A DNA stretch of 64,000 nt, from the NCBI RefSeq assembly GCF_002157225.2, contig NZ_CP020038.1:3874501-3938500 (forward strand), read 5' to 3'. The stretch's first letter is position 1; the number at the start of each line of letters is the position of its first letter. Of this stretch, positions 43,962 through 52,316 are shown piece by piece. Position numbers and translations under genes: made by a program. The notes beneath the pieces were generated by a model that ran no database searches, was not told the DNA's origin, and saw nothing but the letters and a program-made list of their open reading frames with translations. This stretch comes from Agarilytica rhodophyticola (GTDB lineage Bacteria; Pseudomonadota; Gammaproteobacteria; Pseudomonadales; Cellvibrionaceae).

Positions 43962-44333
43962 ATGGCACACCGTGCAGATTTATTTTTACATACCGTATCC
44001 GAACTGCGAAGCGGTCGGACACAACAAGAGCTAAGCGAAACACTAAACGACTTAGTTGGCAAATGTCGTGATACTGGCAAGAAAGGCGCTATCACATTAA
44101 AGATATCCATCATCCCAGATAAAGGTGATACAGGGCAGTACTTCTTAACCGACACCATCACCACAAAAGAGCCTGAGTTTGAACGAGGCCAGACCATCAT
44201 GTGGGGCACCCCTGACGGCAACCTGCAGCGCACAGACCCAAGTCAAGGCGAATTAAATCTACGGGCTGTCAGCGAAGAACAGACAACTGCTCGCCAGATT
44301 GTTGAAACCCAACAAACACCGAAATCTCTTTAA
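43962..44333 (+). CDS. Phage hypothetical protein, partner of YfdQ-type gene
   Basis: 123 residues. Pattern GAITLKISIIPDKGDTGQYFLTDTI then FERGQTIMWGTPDGNLQRTDP, seen next to DUF2303/YfdQ genes in other prophages. AGAGGA before the ATG. Function unknown. Confidence 0.6.
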   Translation: MAHRADLFLHTVSELRSGRTQQELSETLNDLVGKCRDTGKKGAITLKISIIPDKGDTGQYFLTDTITTKEPEFERGQTIMWGTPDGNLQRTDPSQGELNLRAVSEEQTTARQIVETQQTPKSL

Positions 44334-44372
44334 CAGTCTTCACTAACCAATAAAACGATAACGAGGAATATT

Positions 44373-45194
44373 ATGAACGACAGCAATAGTGACATTGTCG
44401 AAATCTTTGAAAAGGGCAAGACCCAAACAATACAGACAAATGTCGATAACGTGCCGGTATTTATTACACCAGAAGGCATGGAAATCCATAGCTTAGAAAA
44501 TTTAGTAGATAGTCGCGCAGAAAAACCTAAGCGACTAGAGCAACATATTACGCTACTTTCAAGTGAAAGCTTTATCGAGTACTACAATAAATTTTCCACT
44601 ACTGATAGCGCTATTTTTGTTGACCAGCAGCAAGGGGATTTTGTTGCAATACTAGACTATCACGCAGATCATGACACACCCGCATGGTGCAAACATGTAG
44701 CGCGCTATCGATGCCCCAAGACAAAAGAATTTTCGACATGGGTGCTAAATAGCAACAACAAAATGGGGCAAGAGGATTTTGCTTTGTTTATCGAAGAGAA
44801 CTCGCGCAACATCGCAGAACCCAATGCCGCCGAAATGCTAGAAATTGCATCATCACTGAAAGCCAAAAAAGATGTTGATTTTAAATCCAGCATCCGATTA
44901 GACAATGGCGAAACTCAGTTTGAATATGTGGAAAGCATAGGCGCAAATGCTGGGGCCAATGGACAGCTAAGCATTCCTGAAAAAATCAAGATCAACACAA
45001 GAGCATTTCAAGGTGGCGATACCTACGAGCTTGAGGCCCGCTTTCGCTATCGCATTCTGCAACAGGGTTTGCAGATGTGGTACACAATCATCACGCCACA
45101 CTTGGTAATAGAGGATGCTGTTACACAGGTAGTAGACGAAGTAAAAGAAAACATTAATGAAGGCTCTGTTTTTATTTCAGAAGCACCACTGTAA
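44373..45194 (+). CDS. DUF2303 / YfdQ family phage protein
   Basis: 273 residues with VFITPEGMEIHSLENLVDSR, FVAILDYHADHDTPAWCKH and WMYTI-like C-terminal strands. The family occurs in many prophages with unknown role. AACGAGGA site before the ATG. Length fits the family. Confidence 0.82.
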   Translation: MNDSNSDIVEIFEKGKTQTIQTNVDNVPVFITPEGMEIHSLENLVDSRAEKPKRLEQHITLLSSESFIEYYNKFSTTDSAIFVDQQQGDFVAILDYHADHDTPAWCKHVARYRCPKTKEFSTWVLNSNNKMGQEDFALFIEENSRNIAEPNAAEMLEIASSLKAKKDVDFKSSIRLDNGETQFEYVESIGANAGANGQLSIPEKIKINTRAFQGGDTYELEARFRYRILQQGLQMWYTIITPHLVIEDAVTQVVDEVKENINEGSVFISEAPL

Positions 45195-45229
45195 ACCCTA
45201 ACACAATATATTTTTTAAGGCACTCACCC

Positions 45230-45868
45230 ATGGCAAAACACAACATTAAAACAAGAGCGCGTCGATTGGTTAAAGGTATGTCTTTGTCATGGGTTGATAA
45301 AAACCCAGAGAAAGACGAAGTCACAACACGCCAAGCCCTCAACTTTAAAGTGGGACATAAAAACCCTGTCATGCGAACAATGGCAGACCAAATGTTCAAG
45401 CAACATAAAAACACTATTTATTTTGATATTCATTTGCTTTGGGAGCTAACAGCAACGACGGTTTTTAAATACCCCAATGGCTTAGAGCAACGCGAAGAGA
45501 CAACACTAAAAGCCTACACAATTCTTGCAGAACTCAACAATATAATTCTTGAGGAAATAGAGCGCGATCGTCGATACGGCGAACACTTTGAGCACGTCGA
45601 ATTTAAAGTTAAATGCTTGGATATCAATCCAGAGAAAAAAAAGGCACAGCAAATGAAGCGGCATAACAACATACACTCATTAATTACAATTGCCATTATT
45701 GCCACAGCATTATCGTCAGTCATAGGAATCTTTAACGATGAAGAAAACAGTAAAAAAAGTAGTAAATTTTATGAAAAGGAAAGCCGGAAGGTTATTCCGA
45801 TTCCTGGGACTACTCTTCACCGGAGTAACATTCATATACGCCGCCAGCGCCCCACTAATGCTAAGTAA
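45230..45868 (+). CDS. Phage hypothetical protein with membrane segment
   Basis: 212 residues as read. A charged N-terminal domain of about 140 residues, one hydrophobic segment (SLITIAIIATALSSVIGIF, about 165-183), then a basic tail that overlaps the next gene by 131 bp in another frame. The tail composition (RRQRPTNAK) looks non-native, so the protein may have been lengthened by loss of an earlier stop. Confidence 0.5.
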   Translation: MAKHNIKTRARRLVKGMSLSWVDKNPEKDEVTTRQALNFKVGHKNPVMRTMADQMFKQHKNTIYFDIHLLWELTATTVFKYPNGLEQREETTLKAYTILAELNNIILEEIERDRRYGEHFEHVEFKVKCLDINPEKKKAQQMKRHNNIHSLITIAIIATALSSVIGIFNDEENSKKSSKFYEKESRKVIPIPGTTLHRSNIHIRRQRPTNAK

Positions 45869-46001
45869 CGATCCAACCATTAAGAGCGTGGTTAGCGGTA
45901 ATGAATTGCTCTCGATACTATCTTTGATTATTTGGTCACCCGCTCTCTTGTGGGTTTTATTCGATGAATTTATAGGACTTGTAGCAAATCATGAAAAGTA
46001 A
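45738..46001 (+). CDS. Small two-span membrane protein
   Basis: 87 residues, basic N-terminus (KKTVKKVVNFMKRKAGRLFRF) then two membrane helices (LGLLFTGVTFIYAASAPLML; LLSILSLIIWSPALLWVLF). An AGGA nine to ten bases before the ATG supports the start. It overlaps the end of the previous frame by 131 bp. Confidence 0.5.
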   Translation: MKKTVKKVVNFMKRKAGRLFRFLGLLFTGVTFIYAASAPLMLSNDPTIKSVVSGNELLSILSLIIWSPALLWVLFDEFIGLVANHEK

Positions 46002-46143
46002 AGCAGAAGATATGTTTGAGAAAAGATATATTAAAGAAGATAAAAAATTACAACCTATAGATTATTTAACCATTACAGCAATAGCAATAGTAGCCACTGC
46101 TATCACATGGGCCGCACACATAAAAACTGGCGTATTTGGATAA
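45991..46143 (+). CDS. 50-residue single-span membrane protein
   Basis: Overlaps the previous gene by 11 bp. Charged N-terminus (KSKAEDMFEKRYIKED) followed by one hydrophobic segment (YLTITAIAIVATAITWAAHI). No family recognised. Confidence 0.45.
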   Translation: MKSKAEDMFEKRYIKEDKKLQPIDYLTITAIAIVATAITWAAHIKTGVFG

Positions 46144-46175
46144 AAAGGCAAATGTCATGAATAAATCTAAAATAG

Positions 46176-46463
46176 ATGGTTACAGATATGGAAAATAAAT
46201 TTAATGACGGCGATTATCGGATTGAATTAAACCCTAATTACGAAGCCAAAAAGGCAAATGCTTTTTTAATTAAAAAAGCAACATTTGAAAGCGATGAAAA
46301 GTGTATTGGTAGCATCGACTTTGAAAACCTAAGAAAAAAATGGAGGGTCTCAGTTGACGACAACTACGACCCTAAAACCGATTCAGATTCTAGGATAGTA
46401 GGCTATTTCACTCTGCAAGATGATGCATTAAATAGACTATGGTTAGAACGATTTAACGTTTAA
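46176..46463 (+). CDS. Small phage hypothetical protein
   Basis: 95 residues, or 91 from an ATG at 46188. NDGDYRIELNPNYEAKKANAFLIKKATF is a beta-rich charged pattern. No family recognised. The start is uncertain because no clear ribosome binding site exists for either ATG. Confidence 0.45.
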   Translation: MVTDMENKFNDGDYRIELNPNYEAKKANAFLIKKATFESDEKCIGSIDFENLRKKWRVSVDDNYDPKTDSDSRIVGYFTLQDDALNRLWLERFNV

Positions 46464-46506
46464 ACACTAACAGCTATCAAGCAAGAATTGAGAAGTAGGA
46501 AAAAAC

Positions 46507-46728
46507 ATGATTATAAATGGCAAAGAAATAAAAGCATTAGCAGAATACGCAGGCTTTAAGGTCGAGAGCGATGGCATTGACAATGAATCTCTTTACGAAG
46601 CCGAATACACACTAGCGCATGGCCTTAATATTTATGACGAGGAAGATGGCACATCGAAAAAATACTCAATCAGCGTGCAGTGTGACGGCTGCGAACATAA
46701 TGAATGGAACCCGCTAAGCGATAGGTAA
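46507..46728 (+). CDS. Small phage hypothetical protein
   Basis: 73 residues with an AGGA-containing leader. IKALAEYAGFKVESDG then a CDGCEHNEW motif with two Cys and one His. No family recognised. It ends 7 bp before the excisionase-like gene. Confidence 0.5.
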   Translation: MIINGKEIKALAEYAGFKVESDGIDNESLYEAEYTLAHGLNIYDEEDGTSKKYSISVQCDGCEHNEWNPLSDR

Positions 46729-46735
46729 AAGCAAG

Positions 46736-47107
46736 ATGAGCACCAGCAAAGATAATACCAACGAACCTAGACCAGAGGTTATTTTTATCTCAAAGGGCCT
46801 AGAAACACTACCAATAGGACAGTTTGCTAAAATGCTTGGCTGGACTCGTCGGAAAGTAGAATCAAAGATACACCGAGTTTGGATAGAAAAAAAACACTAT
46901 CACTACGACCCGGACGGGGAAATACACATTAATTTAGCGGAGTATAACAATTGGACAAAAAGTGGCCCGGGATCAAAGCGCGGGAAAAATCAATCCAAAT
47001 CTGGTTCAGCTGGCAAGGCAAGAGAGTCTGGGAAACACTCGACTGGAATCCAACCCCTTCCAACTGCGAAAAAGCTTCTCGACTTCGGTCAAAAATTACG
47101 ACTTTAA
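46736..47107 (+). CDS. Excisionase-like protein
   Basis: 123 residues as read. LPIGQFAKMLGWTRRKVESKIHRVWIEKKHYHYDPDGEIHINLAEYNNW is the extent of a small winged-HTH (about 26-75) typical of excisionase-like proteins that pair with DUF3596 integrases. Its last 52 codons overlap the integrase start in another frame and are Gly/Ser/Lys-rich, so only the first 75 residues look functional. It likely directs excision at attL/attR. Confidence 0.65.
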   Translation: MSTSKDNTNEPRPEVIFISKGLETLPIGQFAKMLGWTRRKVESKIHRVWIEKKHYHYDPDGEIHINLAEYNNWTKSGPGSKRGKNQSKSGSAGKARESGKHSTGIQPLPTAKKLLDFGQKLRL

Positions 47108-48129
47108 TAAAGGCGGGCGTATTTGACTATGCCGAACATTTTCCATCATCACCGAGAGCCCAGAAGACCATAAAATCAACAAGGTTTTTCGATGTAGCAC
47201 TAGACTGGCTTAAAAGCCTATCTGTACTCGATGATACAAAACGCGACTACAAACGCATATTAAATAGACACTGGTCTGCACTCTTCCCAATCGACATTAA
47301 AGATATCGACTACTCGCATATAAATGAATGCATAACCGTCACGCAGCTGAATGAAAAGTCACCAAAGTACTTTAATAACGAAATTGGGCCATTGAAGAGC
47401 ATTTTTAAGTTTGCAAAAAAAATGCGGCTTATCTCTGATGATCCATGCGACGATCTAGAGCACCGAAAGTTAAACAAAGATTTGCCTGACCCTTTTGAGC
47501 GCGATGAAGTTGAAAAAATAATTGAATATTTTTACAACACCTCAGAATGGGGACCATATTTTGAAGTCGCTTTTTTTACGGGGTTGAGAAACCCATCGGA
47601 AATAATTGCACTGCCAATCAGTAACATCGACTTCAATAAAGACTACATAAGAATTGACCAAGCGGTCTCAAGGGGTACATTAAAACCTCACACAAAAACA
47701 AGGGTTATTAGGGATGTTCACTTAAATCCGCGAGCAGCCCAAGCACTCAGATTGTCGCGGAAAAATCACCCAACGAATGAAGGCCCAATATTTAGGCACC
47801 CATCCAACAGCGATCGAATAATGACCGGCGAAGTTCAGAACGATCTTTGGAAATCAGCACTAACAATTTTGGGCATTCGTCATAGACCCATGAAAAACAC
47901 CAGGCACTCATATGCCACATTCTTATTAGAAGAAGGAGTAAACCCAGCGATTGCAGCTAGAGAGCTTGGCCATAGCGTTCAAGTATTTTTGACCACATAT
48001 GCGAACTGGATAAATAAACAGAAAACACTAGAAGAATTTAAGAAAATTGATACTGCTGCAGGACAAAGTGTGGCAAAAAGTGTGGCAAAGACATCTAGCG
48101 TCGACGCTAAGTTATTGATTTTAAAATAG
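46951..48129 (+). CDS. int: Tyrosine-family phage integrase (DUF3596 arm-binding type)
   Basis: 392 residues from a TTG at 46951 with GGAG eight bases upstream. N-terminal DUF3596 arm-binding domain (SIQIWFSWQGKRVWETL then AGVFDYAEHFPSS), core-binding domain 95-175, catalytic domain with Arg in FTGLRNPSEI, TRHSYATFLLEEG, LGHSVQVF and the Tyr nucleophile in TTYANW. The HxxR motif reads KNTR, a change seen in some integrases. The gene ends five bases before attR. Its last codons contain the arm repeats. Confidence 0.93.
   Translation: MDKKWPGIKAREKSIQIWFSWQGKRVWETLDWNPTPSNCEKASRLRSKITTLIKAGVFDYAEHFPSSPRAQKTIKSTRFFDVALDWLKSLSVLDDTKRDYKRILNRHWSALFPIDIKDIDYSHINECITVTQLNEKSPKYFNNEIGPLKSIFKFAKKMRLISDDPCDDLEHRKLNKDLPDPFERDEVEKIIEYFYNTSEWGPYFEVAFFTGLRNPSEIIALPISNIDFNKDYIRIDQAVSRGTLKPHTKTRVIRDVHLNPRAAQALRLSRKNHPTNEGPIFRHPSNSDRIMTGEVQNDLWKSALTILGIRHRPMKNTRHSYATFLLEEGVNPAIAARELGHSVQVFLTTYANWINKQKTLEEFKKIDTAAGQSVAKSVAKTSSVDAKLLILK
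48068..48089. repeat. Arm-type integrase-site repeats, right side
   Basis: GTGTGGCAAA at 48068-48077 and 48080-48089, inside the 3' end of the integrase gene, where they encode SVAKSVAK. The same word occurs at 9490-9510 on the other side of the att core in the circular phage. Confidence 0.6.
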
Positions 48130-48134
48130 TTTTT

Positions 48135-48157
48135 TGGGGTGAACGACGGGGATCGAA
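48135..48157. other. attR, right prophage attachment site
   Basis: 23-bp core identical to attL (9374-9396). It covers the acceptor stem and part of the T-arm of tRNA-His, whose gene is kept whole on this side. Confidence 0.9.
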
Positions 48158-48211
48158 CCCGCGACCACCGGAATCACAATCCGGGGCTCTACCAACTGAG
48201 CTACGTTCACC
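48135..48211 (-). tRNA. tRNA-His (GTG)
   Basis: 77 nt with encoded CCA. Acceptor stem GGTGAACG with CGTTCACC, D-arm GCTCAGTTGGTAGAGC, anticodon loop TTGTGAT, T-loop GTTCGATCC. The anticodon GTG reads His. Its 3' end is the phage attachment site. Confidence 0.96.
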
Positions 48212-48335
48212 ATTACATATGGATATCAATAAAGAACAAAACCGATAGCATCATATATAATTTAAGCATAGTTAACAGCTTCATGCATAAAGCTATATCA
48301 CCATTAACTAAAGACACTTGCCCCTAGAGATACTA

Positions 48336-48412
<77 letters not shown>

Positions 48413-48441
48413 TTATTGAGCTCATTAAAGCAGGCTCGAAA

Positions 48442-48518
48442 TGGTCGGAGTGGAGGGATTCGAACCCCCGACATCCTGCTCCCAAAGCAGGCGCGCTACC
48501 AGGCTGCGCTACACTCCG
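48442..48518 (-). tRNA. tRNA-Pro (TGG)
   Basis: 77 nt with encoded CCA. Acceptor CGGAGTG/CACTCCG, anticodon loop TTTGGGA with anticodon TGG. First in the Pro-Arg-His cluster, which is probably one transcript. Confidence 0.96.
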
Positions 48519-48733
48519 TAAACCTCTGTCTCAACTCAAACAGTCATGTTTCGAGAGGCGTGCATAATACCCATGCTCCCCCCTCTCGTCAACGCCAATT
48601 TGAAACATTTTTTAAATTGGTGTTTTATTAGCTATCAGTTTGATTTTATTCATTTATTTGTTGCATTAGTCAAGCTATGGGACAATGGCGGTCTATTTAA
48701 AATATTCACTTATCCCGAAAGGACCGTTTTTAC

Positions 48734-49582
48734 ATGAGCGCGTTAGTTCTCGATGGCAAAGCCCTGGCACAAAAAACCGAAATCGAACTTTCACAACGTG
48801 TTTCTGCGTTGCAAGAACAAACCGGGAGTACTCCCATCTTGGCCACCATCTTGGTAGGTGATGATCCCGCCTCGGCCACTTACGTTAAGATGAAAGGCAA
48901 CGCTTGTACCCGGATAGGAATGGAATCACTGAAGATCGAGCTCCCCTCCTCTACTACAACCGAACAGTTGTATAACAAGATCATGGAGCTCAACAATAAT
49001 CCAAATGTGCATGGCATCCTCTTACAACATCCCGTACCAGAGCAGATTAATGAGCGTTTATGCTTTGATGCAATCGATGCGAGTAAAGATGTGGATGGTG
49101 TAACATGCTTGGGATTTGGCCGCATGGCGATGGGGGAAGAAGCCTACGGCTGTGCAACACCAAAAGGTATTATGCGACTATTAGAAGCTTATGATATTGC
49201 TTTAGCAGGTAAACATGCCGTAGTAGTGGGACGCAGCCCTATATTAGGCAAACCCATGGCAGCCATGTTACTCAACGCCAATGCAACAGTTACTATCTGT
49301 CATTCGCGTACCGTCAACTTGTCCGACCACATAGCTCAGGCAGACATCGTTATAGGTGCTGTAGGCAAGCCGGAATTTATCAAAGCTCAGTGGATCAAAG
49401 AAGGTGCCGTAGTGGTTGATGCAGGTTACCACCCCGGTGGAGTTGGTGATATTGAACTGGCTCCTCTCAAGGAAAAAGCCAGCGCAGTAACACCTGTTCC
49501 AGGGGGTGTCGGGCCAATGACTATTAACACCTTGATCTACCAAACCGTGGACTCAGGAGAACGCAAGCTTAGGTCTGAGTAG
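48734..49582 (+). CDS. folD: Methylenetetrahydrofolate dehydrogenase / cyclohydrolase
   Basis: 282 residues. Converts methylene-THF to formyl-THF in one-carbon metabolism, in the cytosol. Signatures: [17 protein letters not shown] with the catalytic Tyr and Lys, [32 protein letters not shown] for NADP binding and [14 protein letters not shown] at the end. AAGGA site before the ATG. It is divergent from the tRNA cluster. Confidence 0.97.
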   Translation: MSALVLDGKALAQKTEIELSQRVSALQEQTGSTPILATILVGDDPASATYVKMKGNACTRIGMESLKIELPSSTTTEQLYNKIMELNNNPNVHGILLQHPVPEQINERLCFDAIDASKDVDGVTCLGFGRMAMGEEAYGCATPKGIMRLLEAYDIALAGKHAVVVGRSPILGKPMAAMLLNANATVTICHSRTVNLSDHIAQADIVIGAVGKPEFIKAQWIKEGAVVVDAGYHPGGVGDIELAPLKEKASAVTPVPGGVGPMTINTLIYQTVDSGERKLRSE

Positions 49583-49630
49583 TTCGGGCCTAAAAAAGCC
49601 ATAACACAGTGAATATGTCGTGAGAACCCC

Positions 49631-50383
49631 ATGCGATTAGATAAGTTCATCAGCAACAACACTCAATATAGCCGCTCCGATGTGCGCAAACTTATCAAAG
49701 CTAAACGTGTGTGTGTCAACGGTGAAGACGCGGAGTCACCAGACGACAAAGTAAAAAGTAGTCGCGACATTGTCACTATAGATGGAGAAAAAGTTAAGCC
49801 TATTGGTAATGTTTACCTCATGCTTAACAAACCTGAAGGTGTTGTCTGTGCCAATACGGATGGAGAACACCCAACGGTTATCGACCTTTTGCAACAAGAT
49901 GAAAGTTTTGTTGGAAAAAAAGTAAGTACACTCCCTATCAAGGACTTGCAGATAGCTGGCCGACTGGACATAGATACAACAGGCCTAGTACTAATTACCA
50001 ATGATGGCAAATGGAACCACACTATTACCTCACCTAATCATGCCTGCAAAAAAACCTACCATGTATCTCTTAAAAACCCTTTGGCACCGCAGGTGCCAGA
50101 AATGTTCGCTAAAGGGATTCACTTAGAAGGTGAGAAAAAGAAAACACGGCCTGCCATACTGCATGTTATTACTGCCAAGAAAGTAACTTTGTCGATAAGC
50201 GAAGGCAAGTATCATCAAGTGAAACGCATGTTCGCAGCAACAGGCAATAAAGTTAAAGCGCTACACAGGCATTCCATTGGGGGACTGGTGTTAGATGAAG
50301 CGTTGGCCCCTGGGCAATATCGTCATTTAACAGAAAAAGAAGTAGCAGCACTTGCACAAAATGTAACGAAACAACCAATATAA
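49631..50383 (+). CDS. rsuA: 16S rRNA pseudouridine synthase, RsuA/RluB/E/F family
   Basis: 250 residues. N-terminal S4 RNA-binding domain (MRLDKFISNNTQYSRSDVRKLIKAKRV region), then the catalytic domain with Asp in GRLDIDTTGL and the KYHQVKRMFAATGNKV motif. E. coli RsuA modifies U516 of 16S rRNA. The precise site here is inferred. Its stop overlaps the next start by one base, and the neighbour is another rRNA modifier. Confidence 0.88.
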   Translation: MRLDKFISNNTQYSRSDVRKLIKAKRVCVNGEDAESPDDKVKSSRDIVTIDGEKVKPIGNVYLMLNKPEGVVCANTDGEHPTVIDLLQQDESFVGKKVSTLPIKDLQIAGRLDIDTTGLVLITNDGKWNHTITSPNHACKKTYHVSLKNPLAPQVPEMFAKGIHLEGEKKKTRPAILHVITAKKVTLSISEGKYHQVKRMFAATGNKVKALHRHSIGGLVLDEALAPGQYRHLTEKEVAALAQNVTKQPI

Positions 50384-51531
50384 TGTCCGATAACCTTTTC
50401 AAAGACCTGTTCACACACTACGCCAGCTTTAAACAAGTACATAAAACAACCCAAGATCTGTTAGTCGCTGATGAGAATATTACCAACGATGTACTAGAAA
50501 TACTGAAAACATACCATGCCAATGTGTTAACAAACCGCAAAGATATTGCTCAACAATGTCATCAACTGGACATTGCGCACTATTTTTCAGACTTTGATTT
50601 TACCTCGATTGAATTCCCCTTAGACTGTATCGTTTATCGCATTTCTAAAGAGCGCCCAGTATGCCATTTTGTTTTTAACCAATTAACAAAGCAGCTTAAG
50701 GATCAAGGCACACTGATTATTGCGGGAAAAAAAAATGAAGGAATAAAAGGCTATTATCAGAAGTTGGTGAAAGATCTTAAATTCAGCGGACATCTTAAAA
50801 AGCAAAAGGAGCATTACATTGCTACGCTACAGAAAACATCGTTGAGCTCACAGGCTAGGCCATTAGATGACAAAAACTACCAGCAACTCGATCAAATAGA
50901 AATTGATTCCCCCGAATTTGGCCACTTAAGTTTCTATAGTAAACCTGGAGTCTACGGCTGGAATAAAATAGATAAAGGCAGTCATATATTGTGGCAAACC
51001 TGTATGGAAGACATGCAAAAAAACGGAGTAAAACCAAGCTCAGTCGTAGATTTGGGTTGTGGCTATGGTTATTTATCCATGCAGGTGCTATCTACCTATA
51101 AAAACACTACCTACAAAAATACATCCTACCAAGATACAGGGTACCGGGATGACACCCTTACCTCGTTGCAACAGTTACACGCAACTGACAACAATGCAGC
51201 GGCTATTAAATGCTGCAAGAAAAACATACAAATAAGCCATTCTACATCAGAGATAACCGTCAGTGTTTCTGCTGATGATTGCGGTCAAAGTATAGGAAAA
51301 GAATTTGATCTATTACTTTCCAACCCTCCTTTTCATCAAGGCTTTGATCATTCAAAATCTCTCACAGATAAATTTCTAAAGAATGCGGCAAAACTTCTAA
51401 ATGCACAAGGGGTGGCCTATTTCGTTGTCAATGCGTTTATCGGCATAGAGAAAAATGCAGAGAAGTACTTCAACAACGTGCGCACAATAAAAAATACGGG
51501 GCAGTTTAAAGTAATTAAGCTAACCCTGTGA
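50383..51531 (+). CDS. rsmC: 16S rRNA (guanine-N2) methyltransferase, RsmC-like
   Basis: 382 residues with the two-lobe RsmC/RlmG design: a degenerate N-terminal methyltransferase-like lobe and an active C-terminal lobe with VVDLGCGYGYLS (SAM binding) and LLLSNPPFHQG (catalytic NPPF). E. coli RsmC methylates G1207 of 16S rRNA. Between these motifs is a short tandem repeat of the kind YKNTT/YKNTS/YQDTG/YRDD (51097-51156 approximately) that I do not expect in the family. It follows rsuA without a gap. Confidence 0.85.
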   Translation: MSDNLFKDLFTHYASFKQVHKTTQDLLVADENITNDVLEILKTYHANVLTNRKDIAQQCHQLDIAHYFSDFDFTSIEFPLDCIVYRISKERPVCHFVFNQLTKQLKDQGTLIIAGKKNEGIKGYYQKLVKDLKFSGHLKKQKEHYIATLQKTSLSSQARPLDDKNYQQLDQIEIDSPEFGHLSFYSKPGVYGWNKIDKGSHILWQTCMEDMQKNGVKPSSVVDLGCGYGYLSMQVLSTYKNTTYKNTSYQDTGYRDDTLTSLQQLHATDNNAAAIKCCKKNIQISHSTSEITVSVSADDCGQSIGKEFDLLLSNPPFHQGFDHSKSLTDKFLKNAAKLLNAQGVAYFVVNAFIGIEKNAEKYFNNVRTIKNTGQFKVIKLTL

Positions 51532-51557
51532 GCAAAGCAGCACCAAAGAACATGACT

Positions 51558-52316
51558 CTAGACAACCCGAGTCAAGGCGAACTTTAAGTCTGACCTTTTA
51601 GTTTTAGGGCGAGATAAGATAAAACGTTCAAGATTTTGATTAAATACTTTTTTATCACAGTGCTTTTTTAAGCAGACACCAATAGCATTTTCATATTGCG
51701 GTGTTGTTAGTCGATAGACAGACTCGAAACCGCTGGCGACGATAGTCTTCTTACTAAATGCCTGCCTCAGTTGTTTAGCATCTTCAAAATTTACAACCAA
51801 TATCCCAGCTGACGTTAAACTCTGAGCCAATGCAGACAACCATTGTTCATCCATGGGAACCGCTCTTATTGCTTCAGACGGATCGTTTTGAGCACCACAG
51901 AACAAATCTTCAACAATAAAATCTACTGACTGATTATCAATTTTTGTGAAATAAGAACAAGCATTGGCCTTGTGCAATGTAACGTTTTTACTATCATCTA
52001 AAAAGAATCGCTTTGCGATACTCAGATGCGTAGCGTCCAGATCTACGCCTTGAATTTTTTTAGGTGCGATAAAATAGTTTAATAAGTTAATTACTGTACC
52101 ACCGCCAACACCTAATACTATGGCATTATCAAGCTGCCGGGGAGAAACGTAAAACATTGCGGGCAAAAAAAGCAAATCCCAGATATGTCCAGCTAGGGGC
52201 CGAGAAGGATTCCATTGGCTGTGAAAAACACCGCTGGTATAAAGGCGAACGCTGTTACCGGCTGTACGCACCTCATAGAGTTGATCTGCTGTTTGCTTTT
52301 GCCACACTATTGCCAT
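51558..52316 (-). CDS. Spermidine synthase-like methyltransferase-fold protein
   Basis: 252 residues. SAM-type motif AIVLGVGGGTVINLL, QGVDLDATHLSIAKRFF and DFIVEDLFCG. Short members like this often lack polyamine synthase activity and their substrate is unknown. It overlaps the upstream hydrolase gene by 10 bp, so the two form an operon. Confidence 0.75.
   Translation of the reverse strand: MAIVWQKQTADQLYEVRTAGNSVRLYTSGVFHSQWNPSRPLAGHIWDLLFLPAMFYVSPRQLDNAIVLGVGGGTVINLLNYFIAPKKIQGVDLDATHLSIAKRFFLDDSKNVTLHKANACSYFTKIDNQSVDFIVEDLFCGAQNDPSEAIRAVPMDEQWLSALAQSLTSAGILVVNFEDAKQLRQAFSKKTIVASGFESVYRLTTPQYENAIGVCLKKHCDKKVFNQNLERFILSRPKTKRSDLKFALTRVV

Noticed and set aside
46943-46965. -1 frameshift making an Xis-Int fusion
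   Set aside because: The five A and G at the overlap do not form a slippery heptamer in the excisionase frame, and the integrase has its own GGAG-TTG start.
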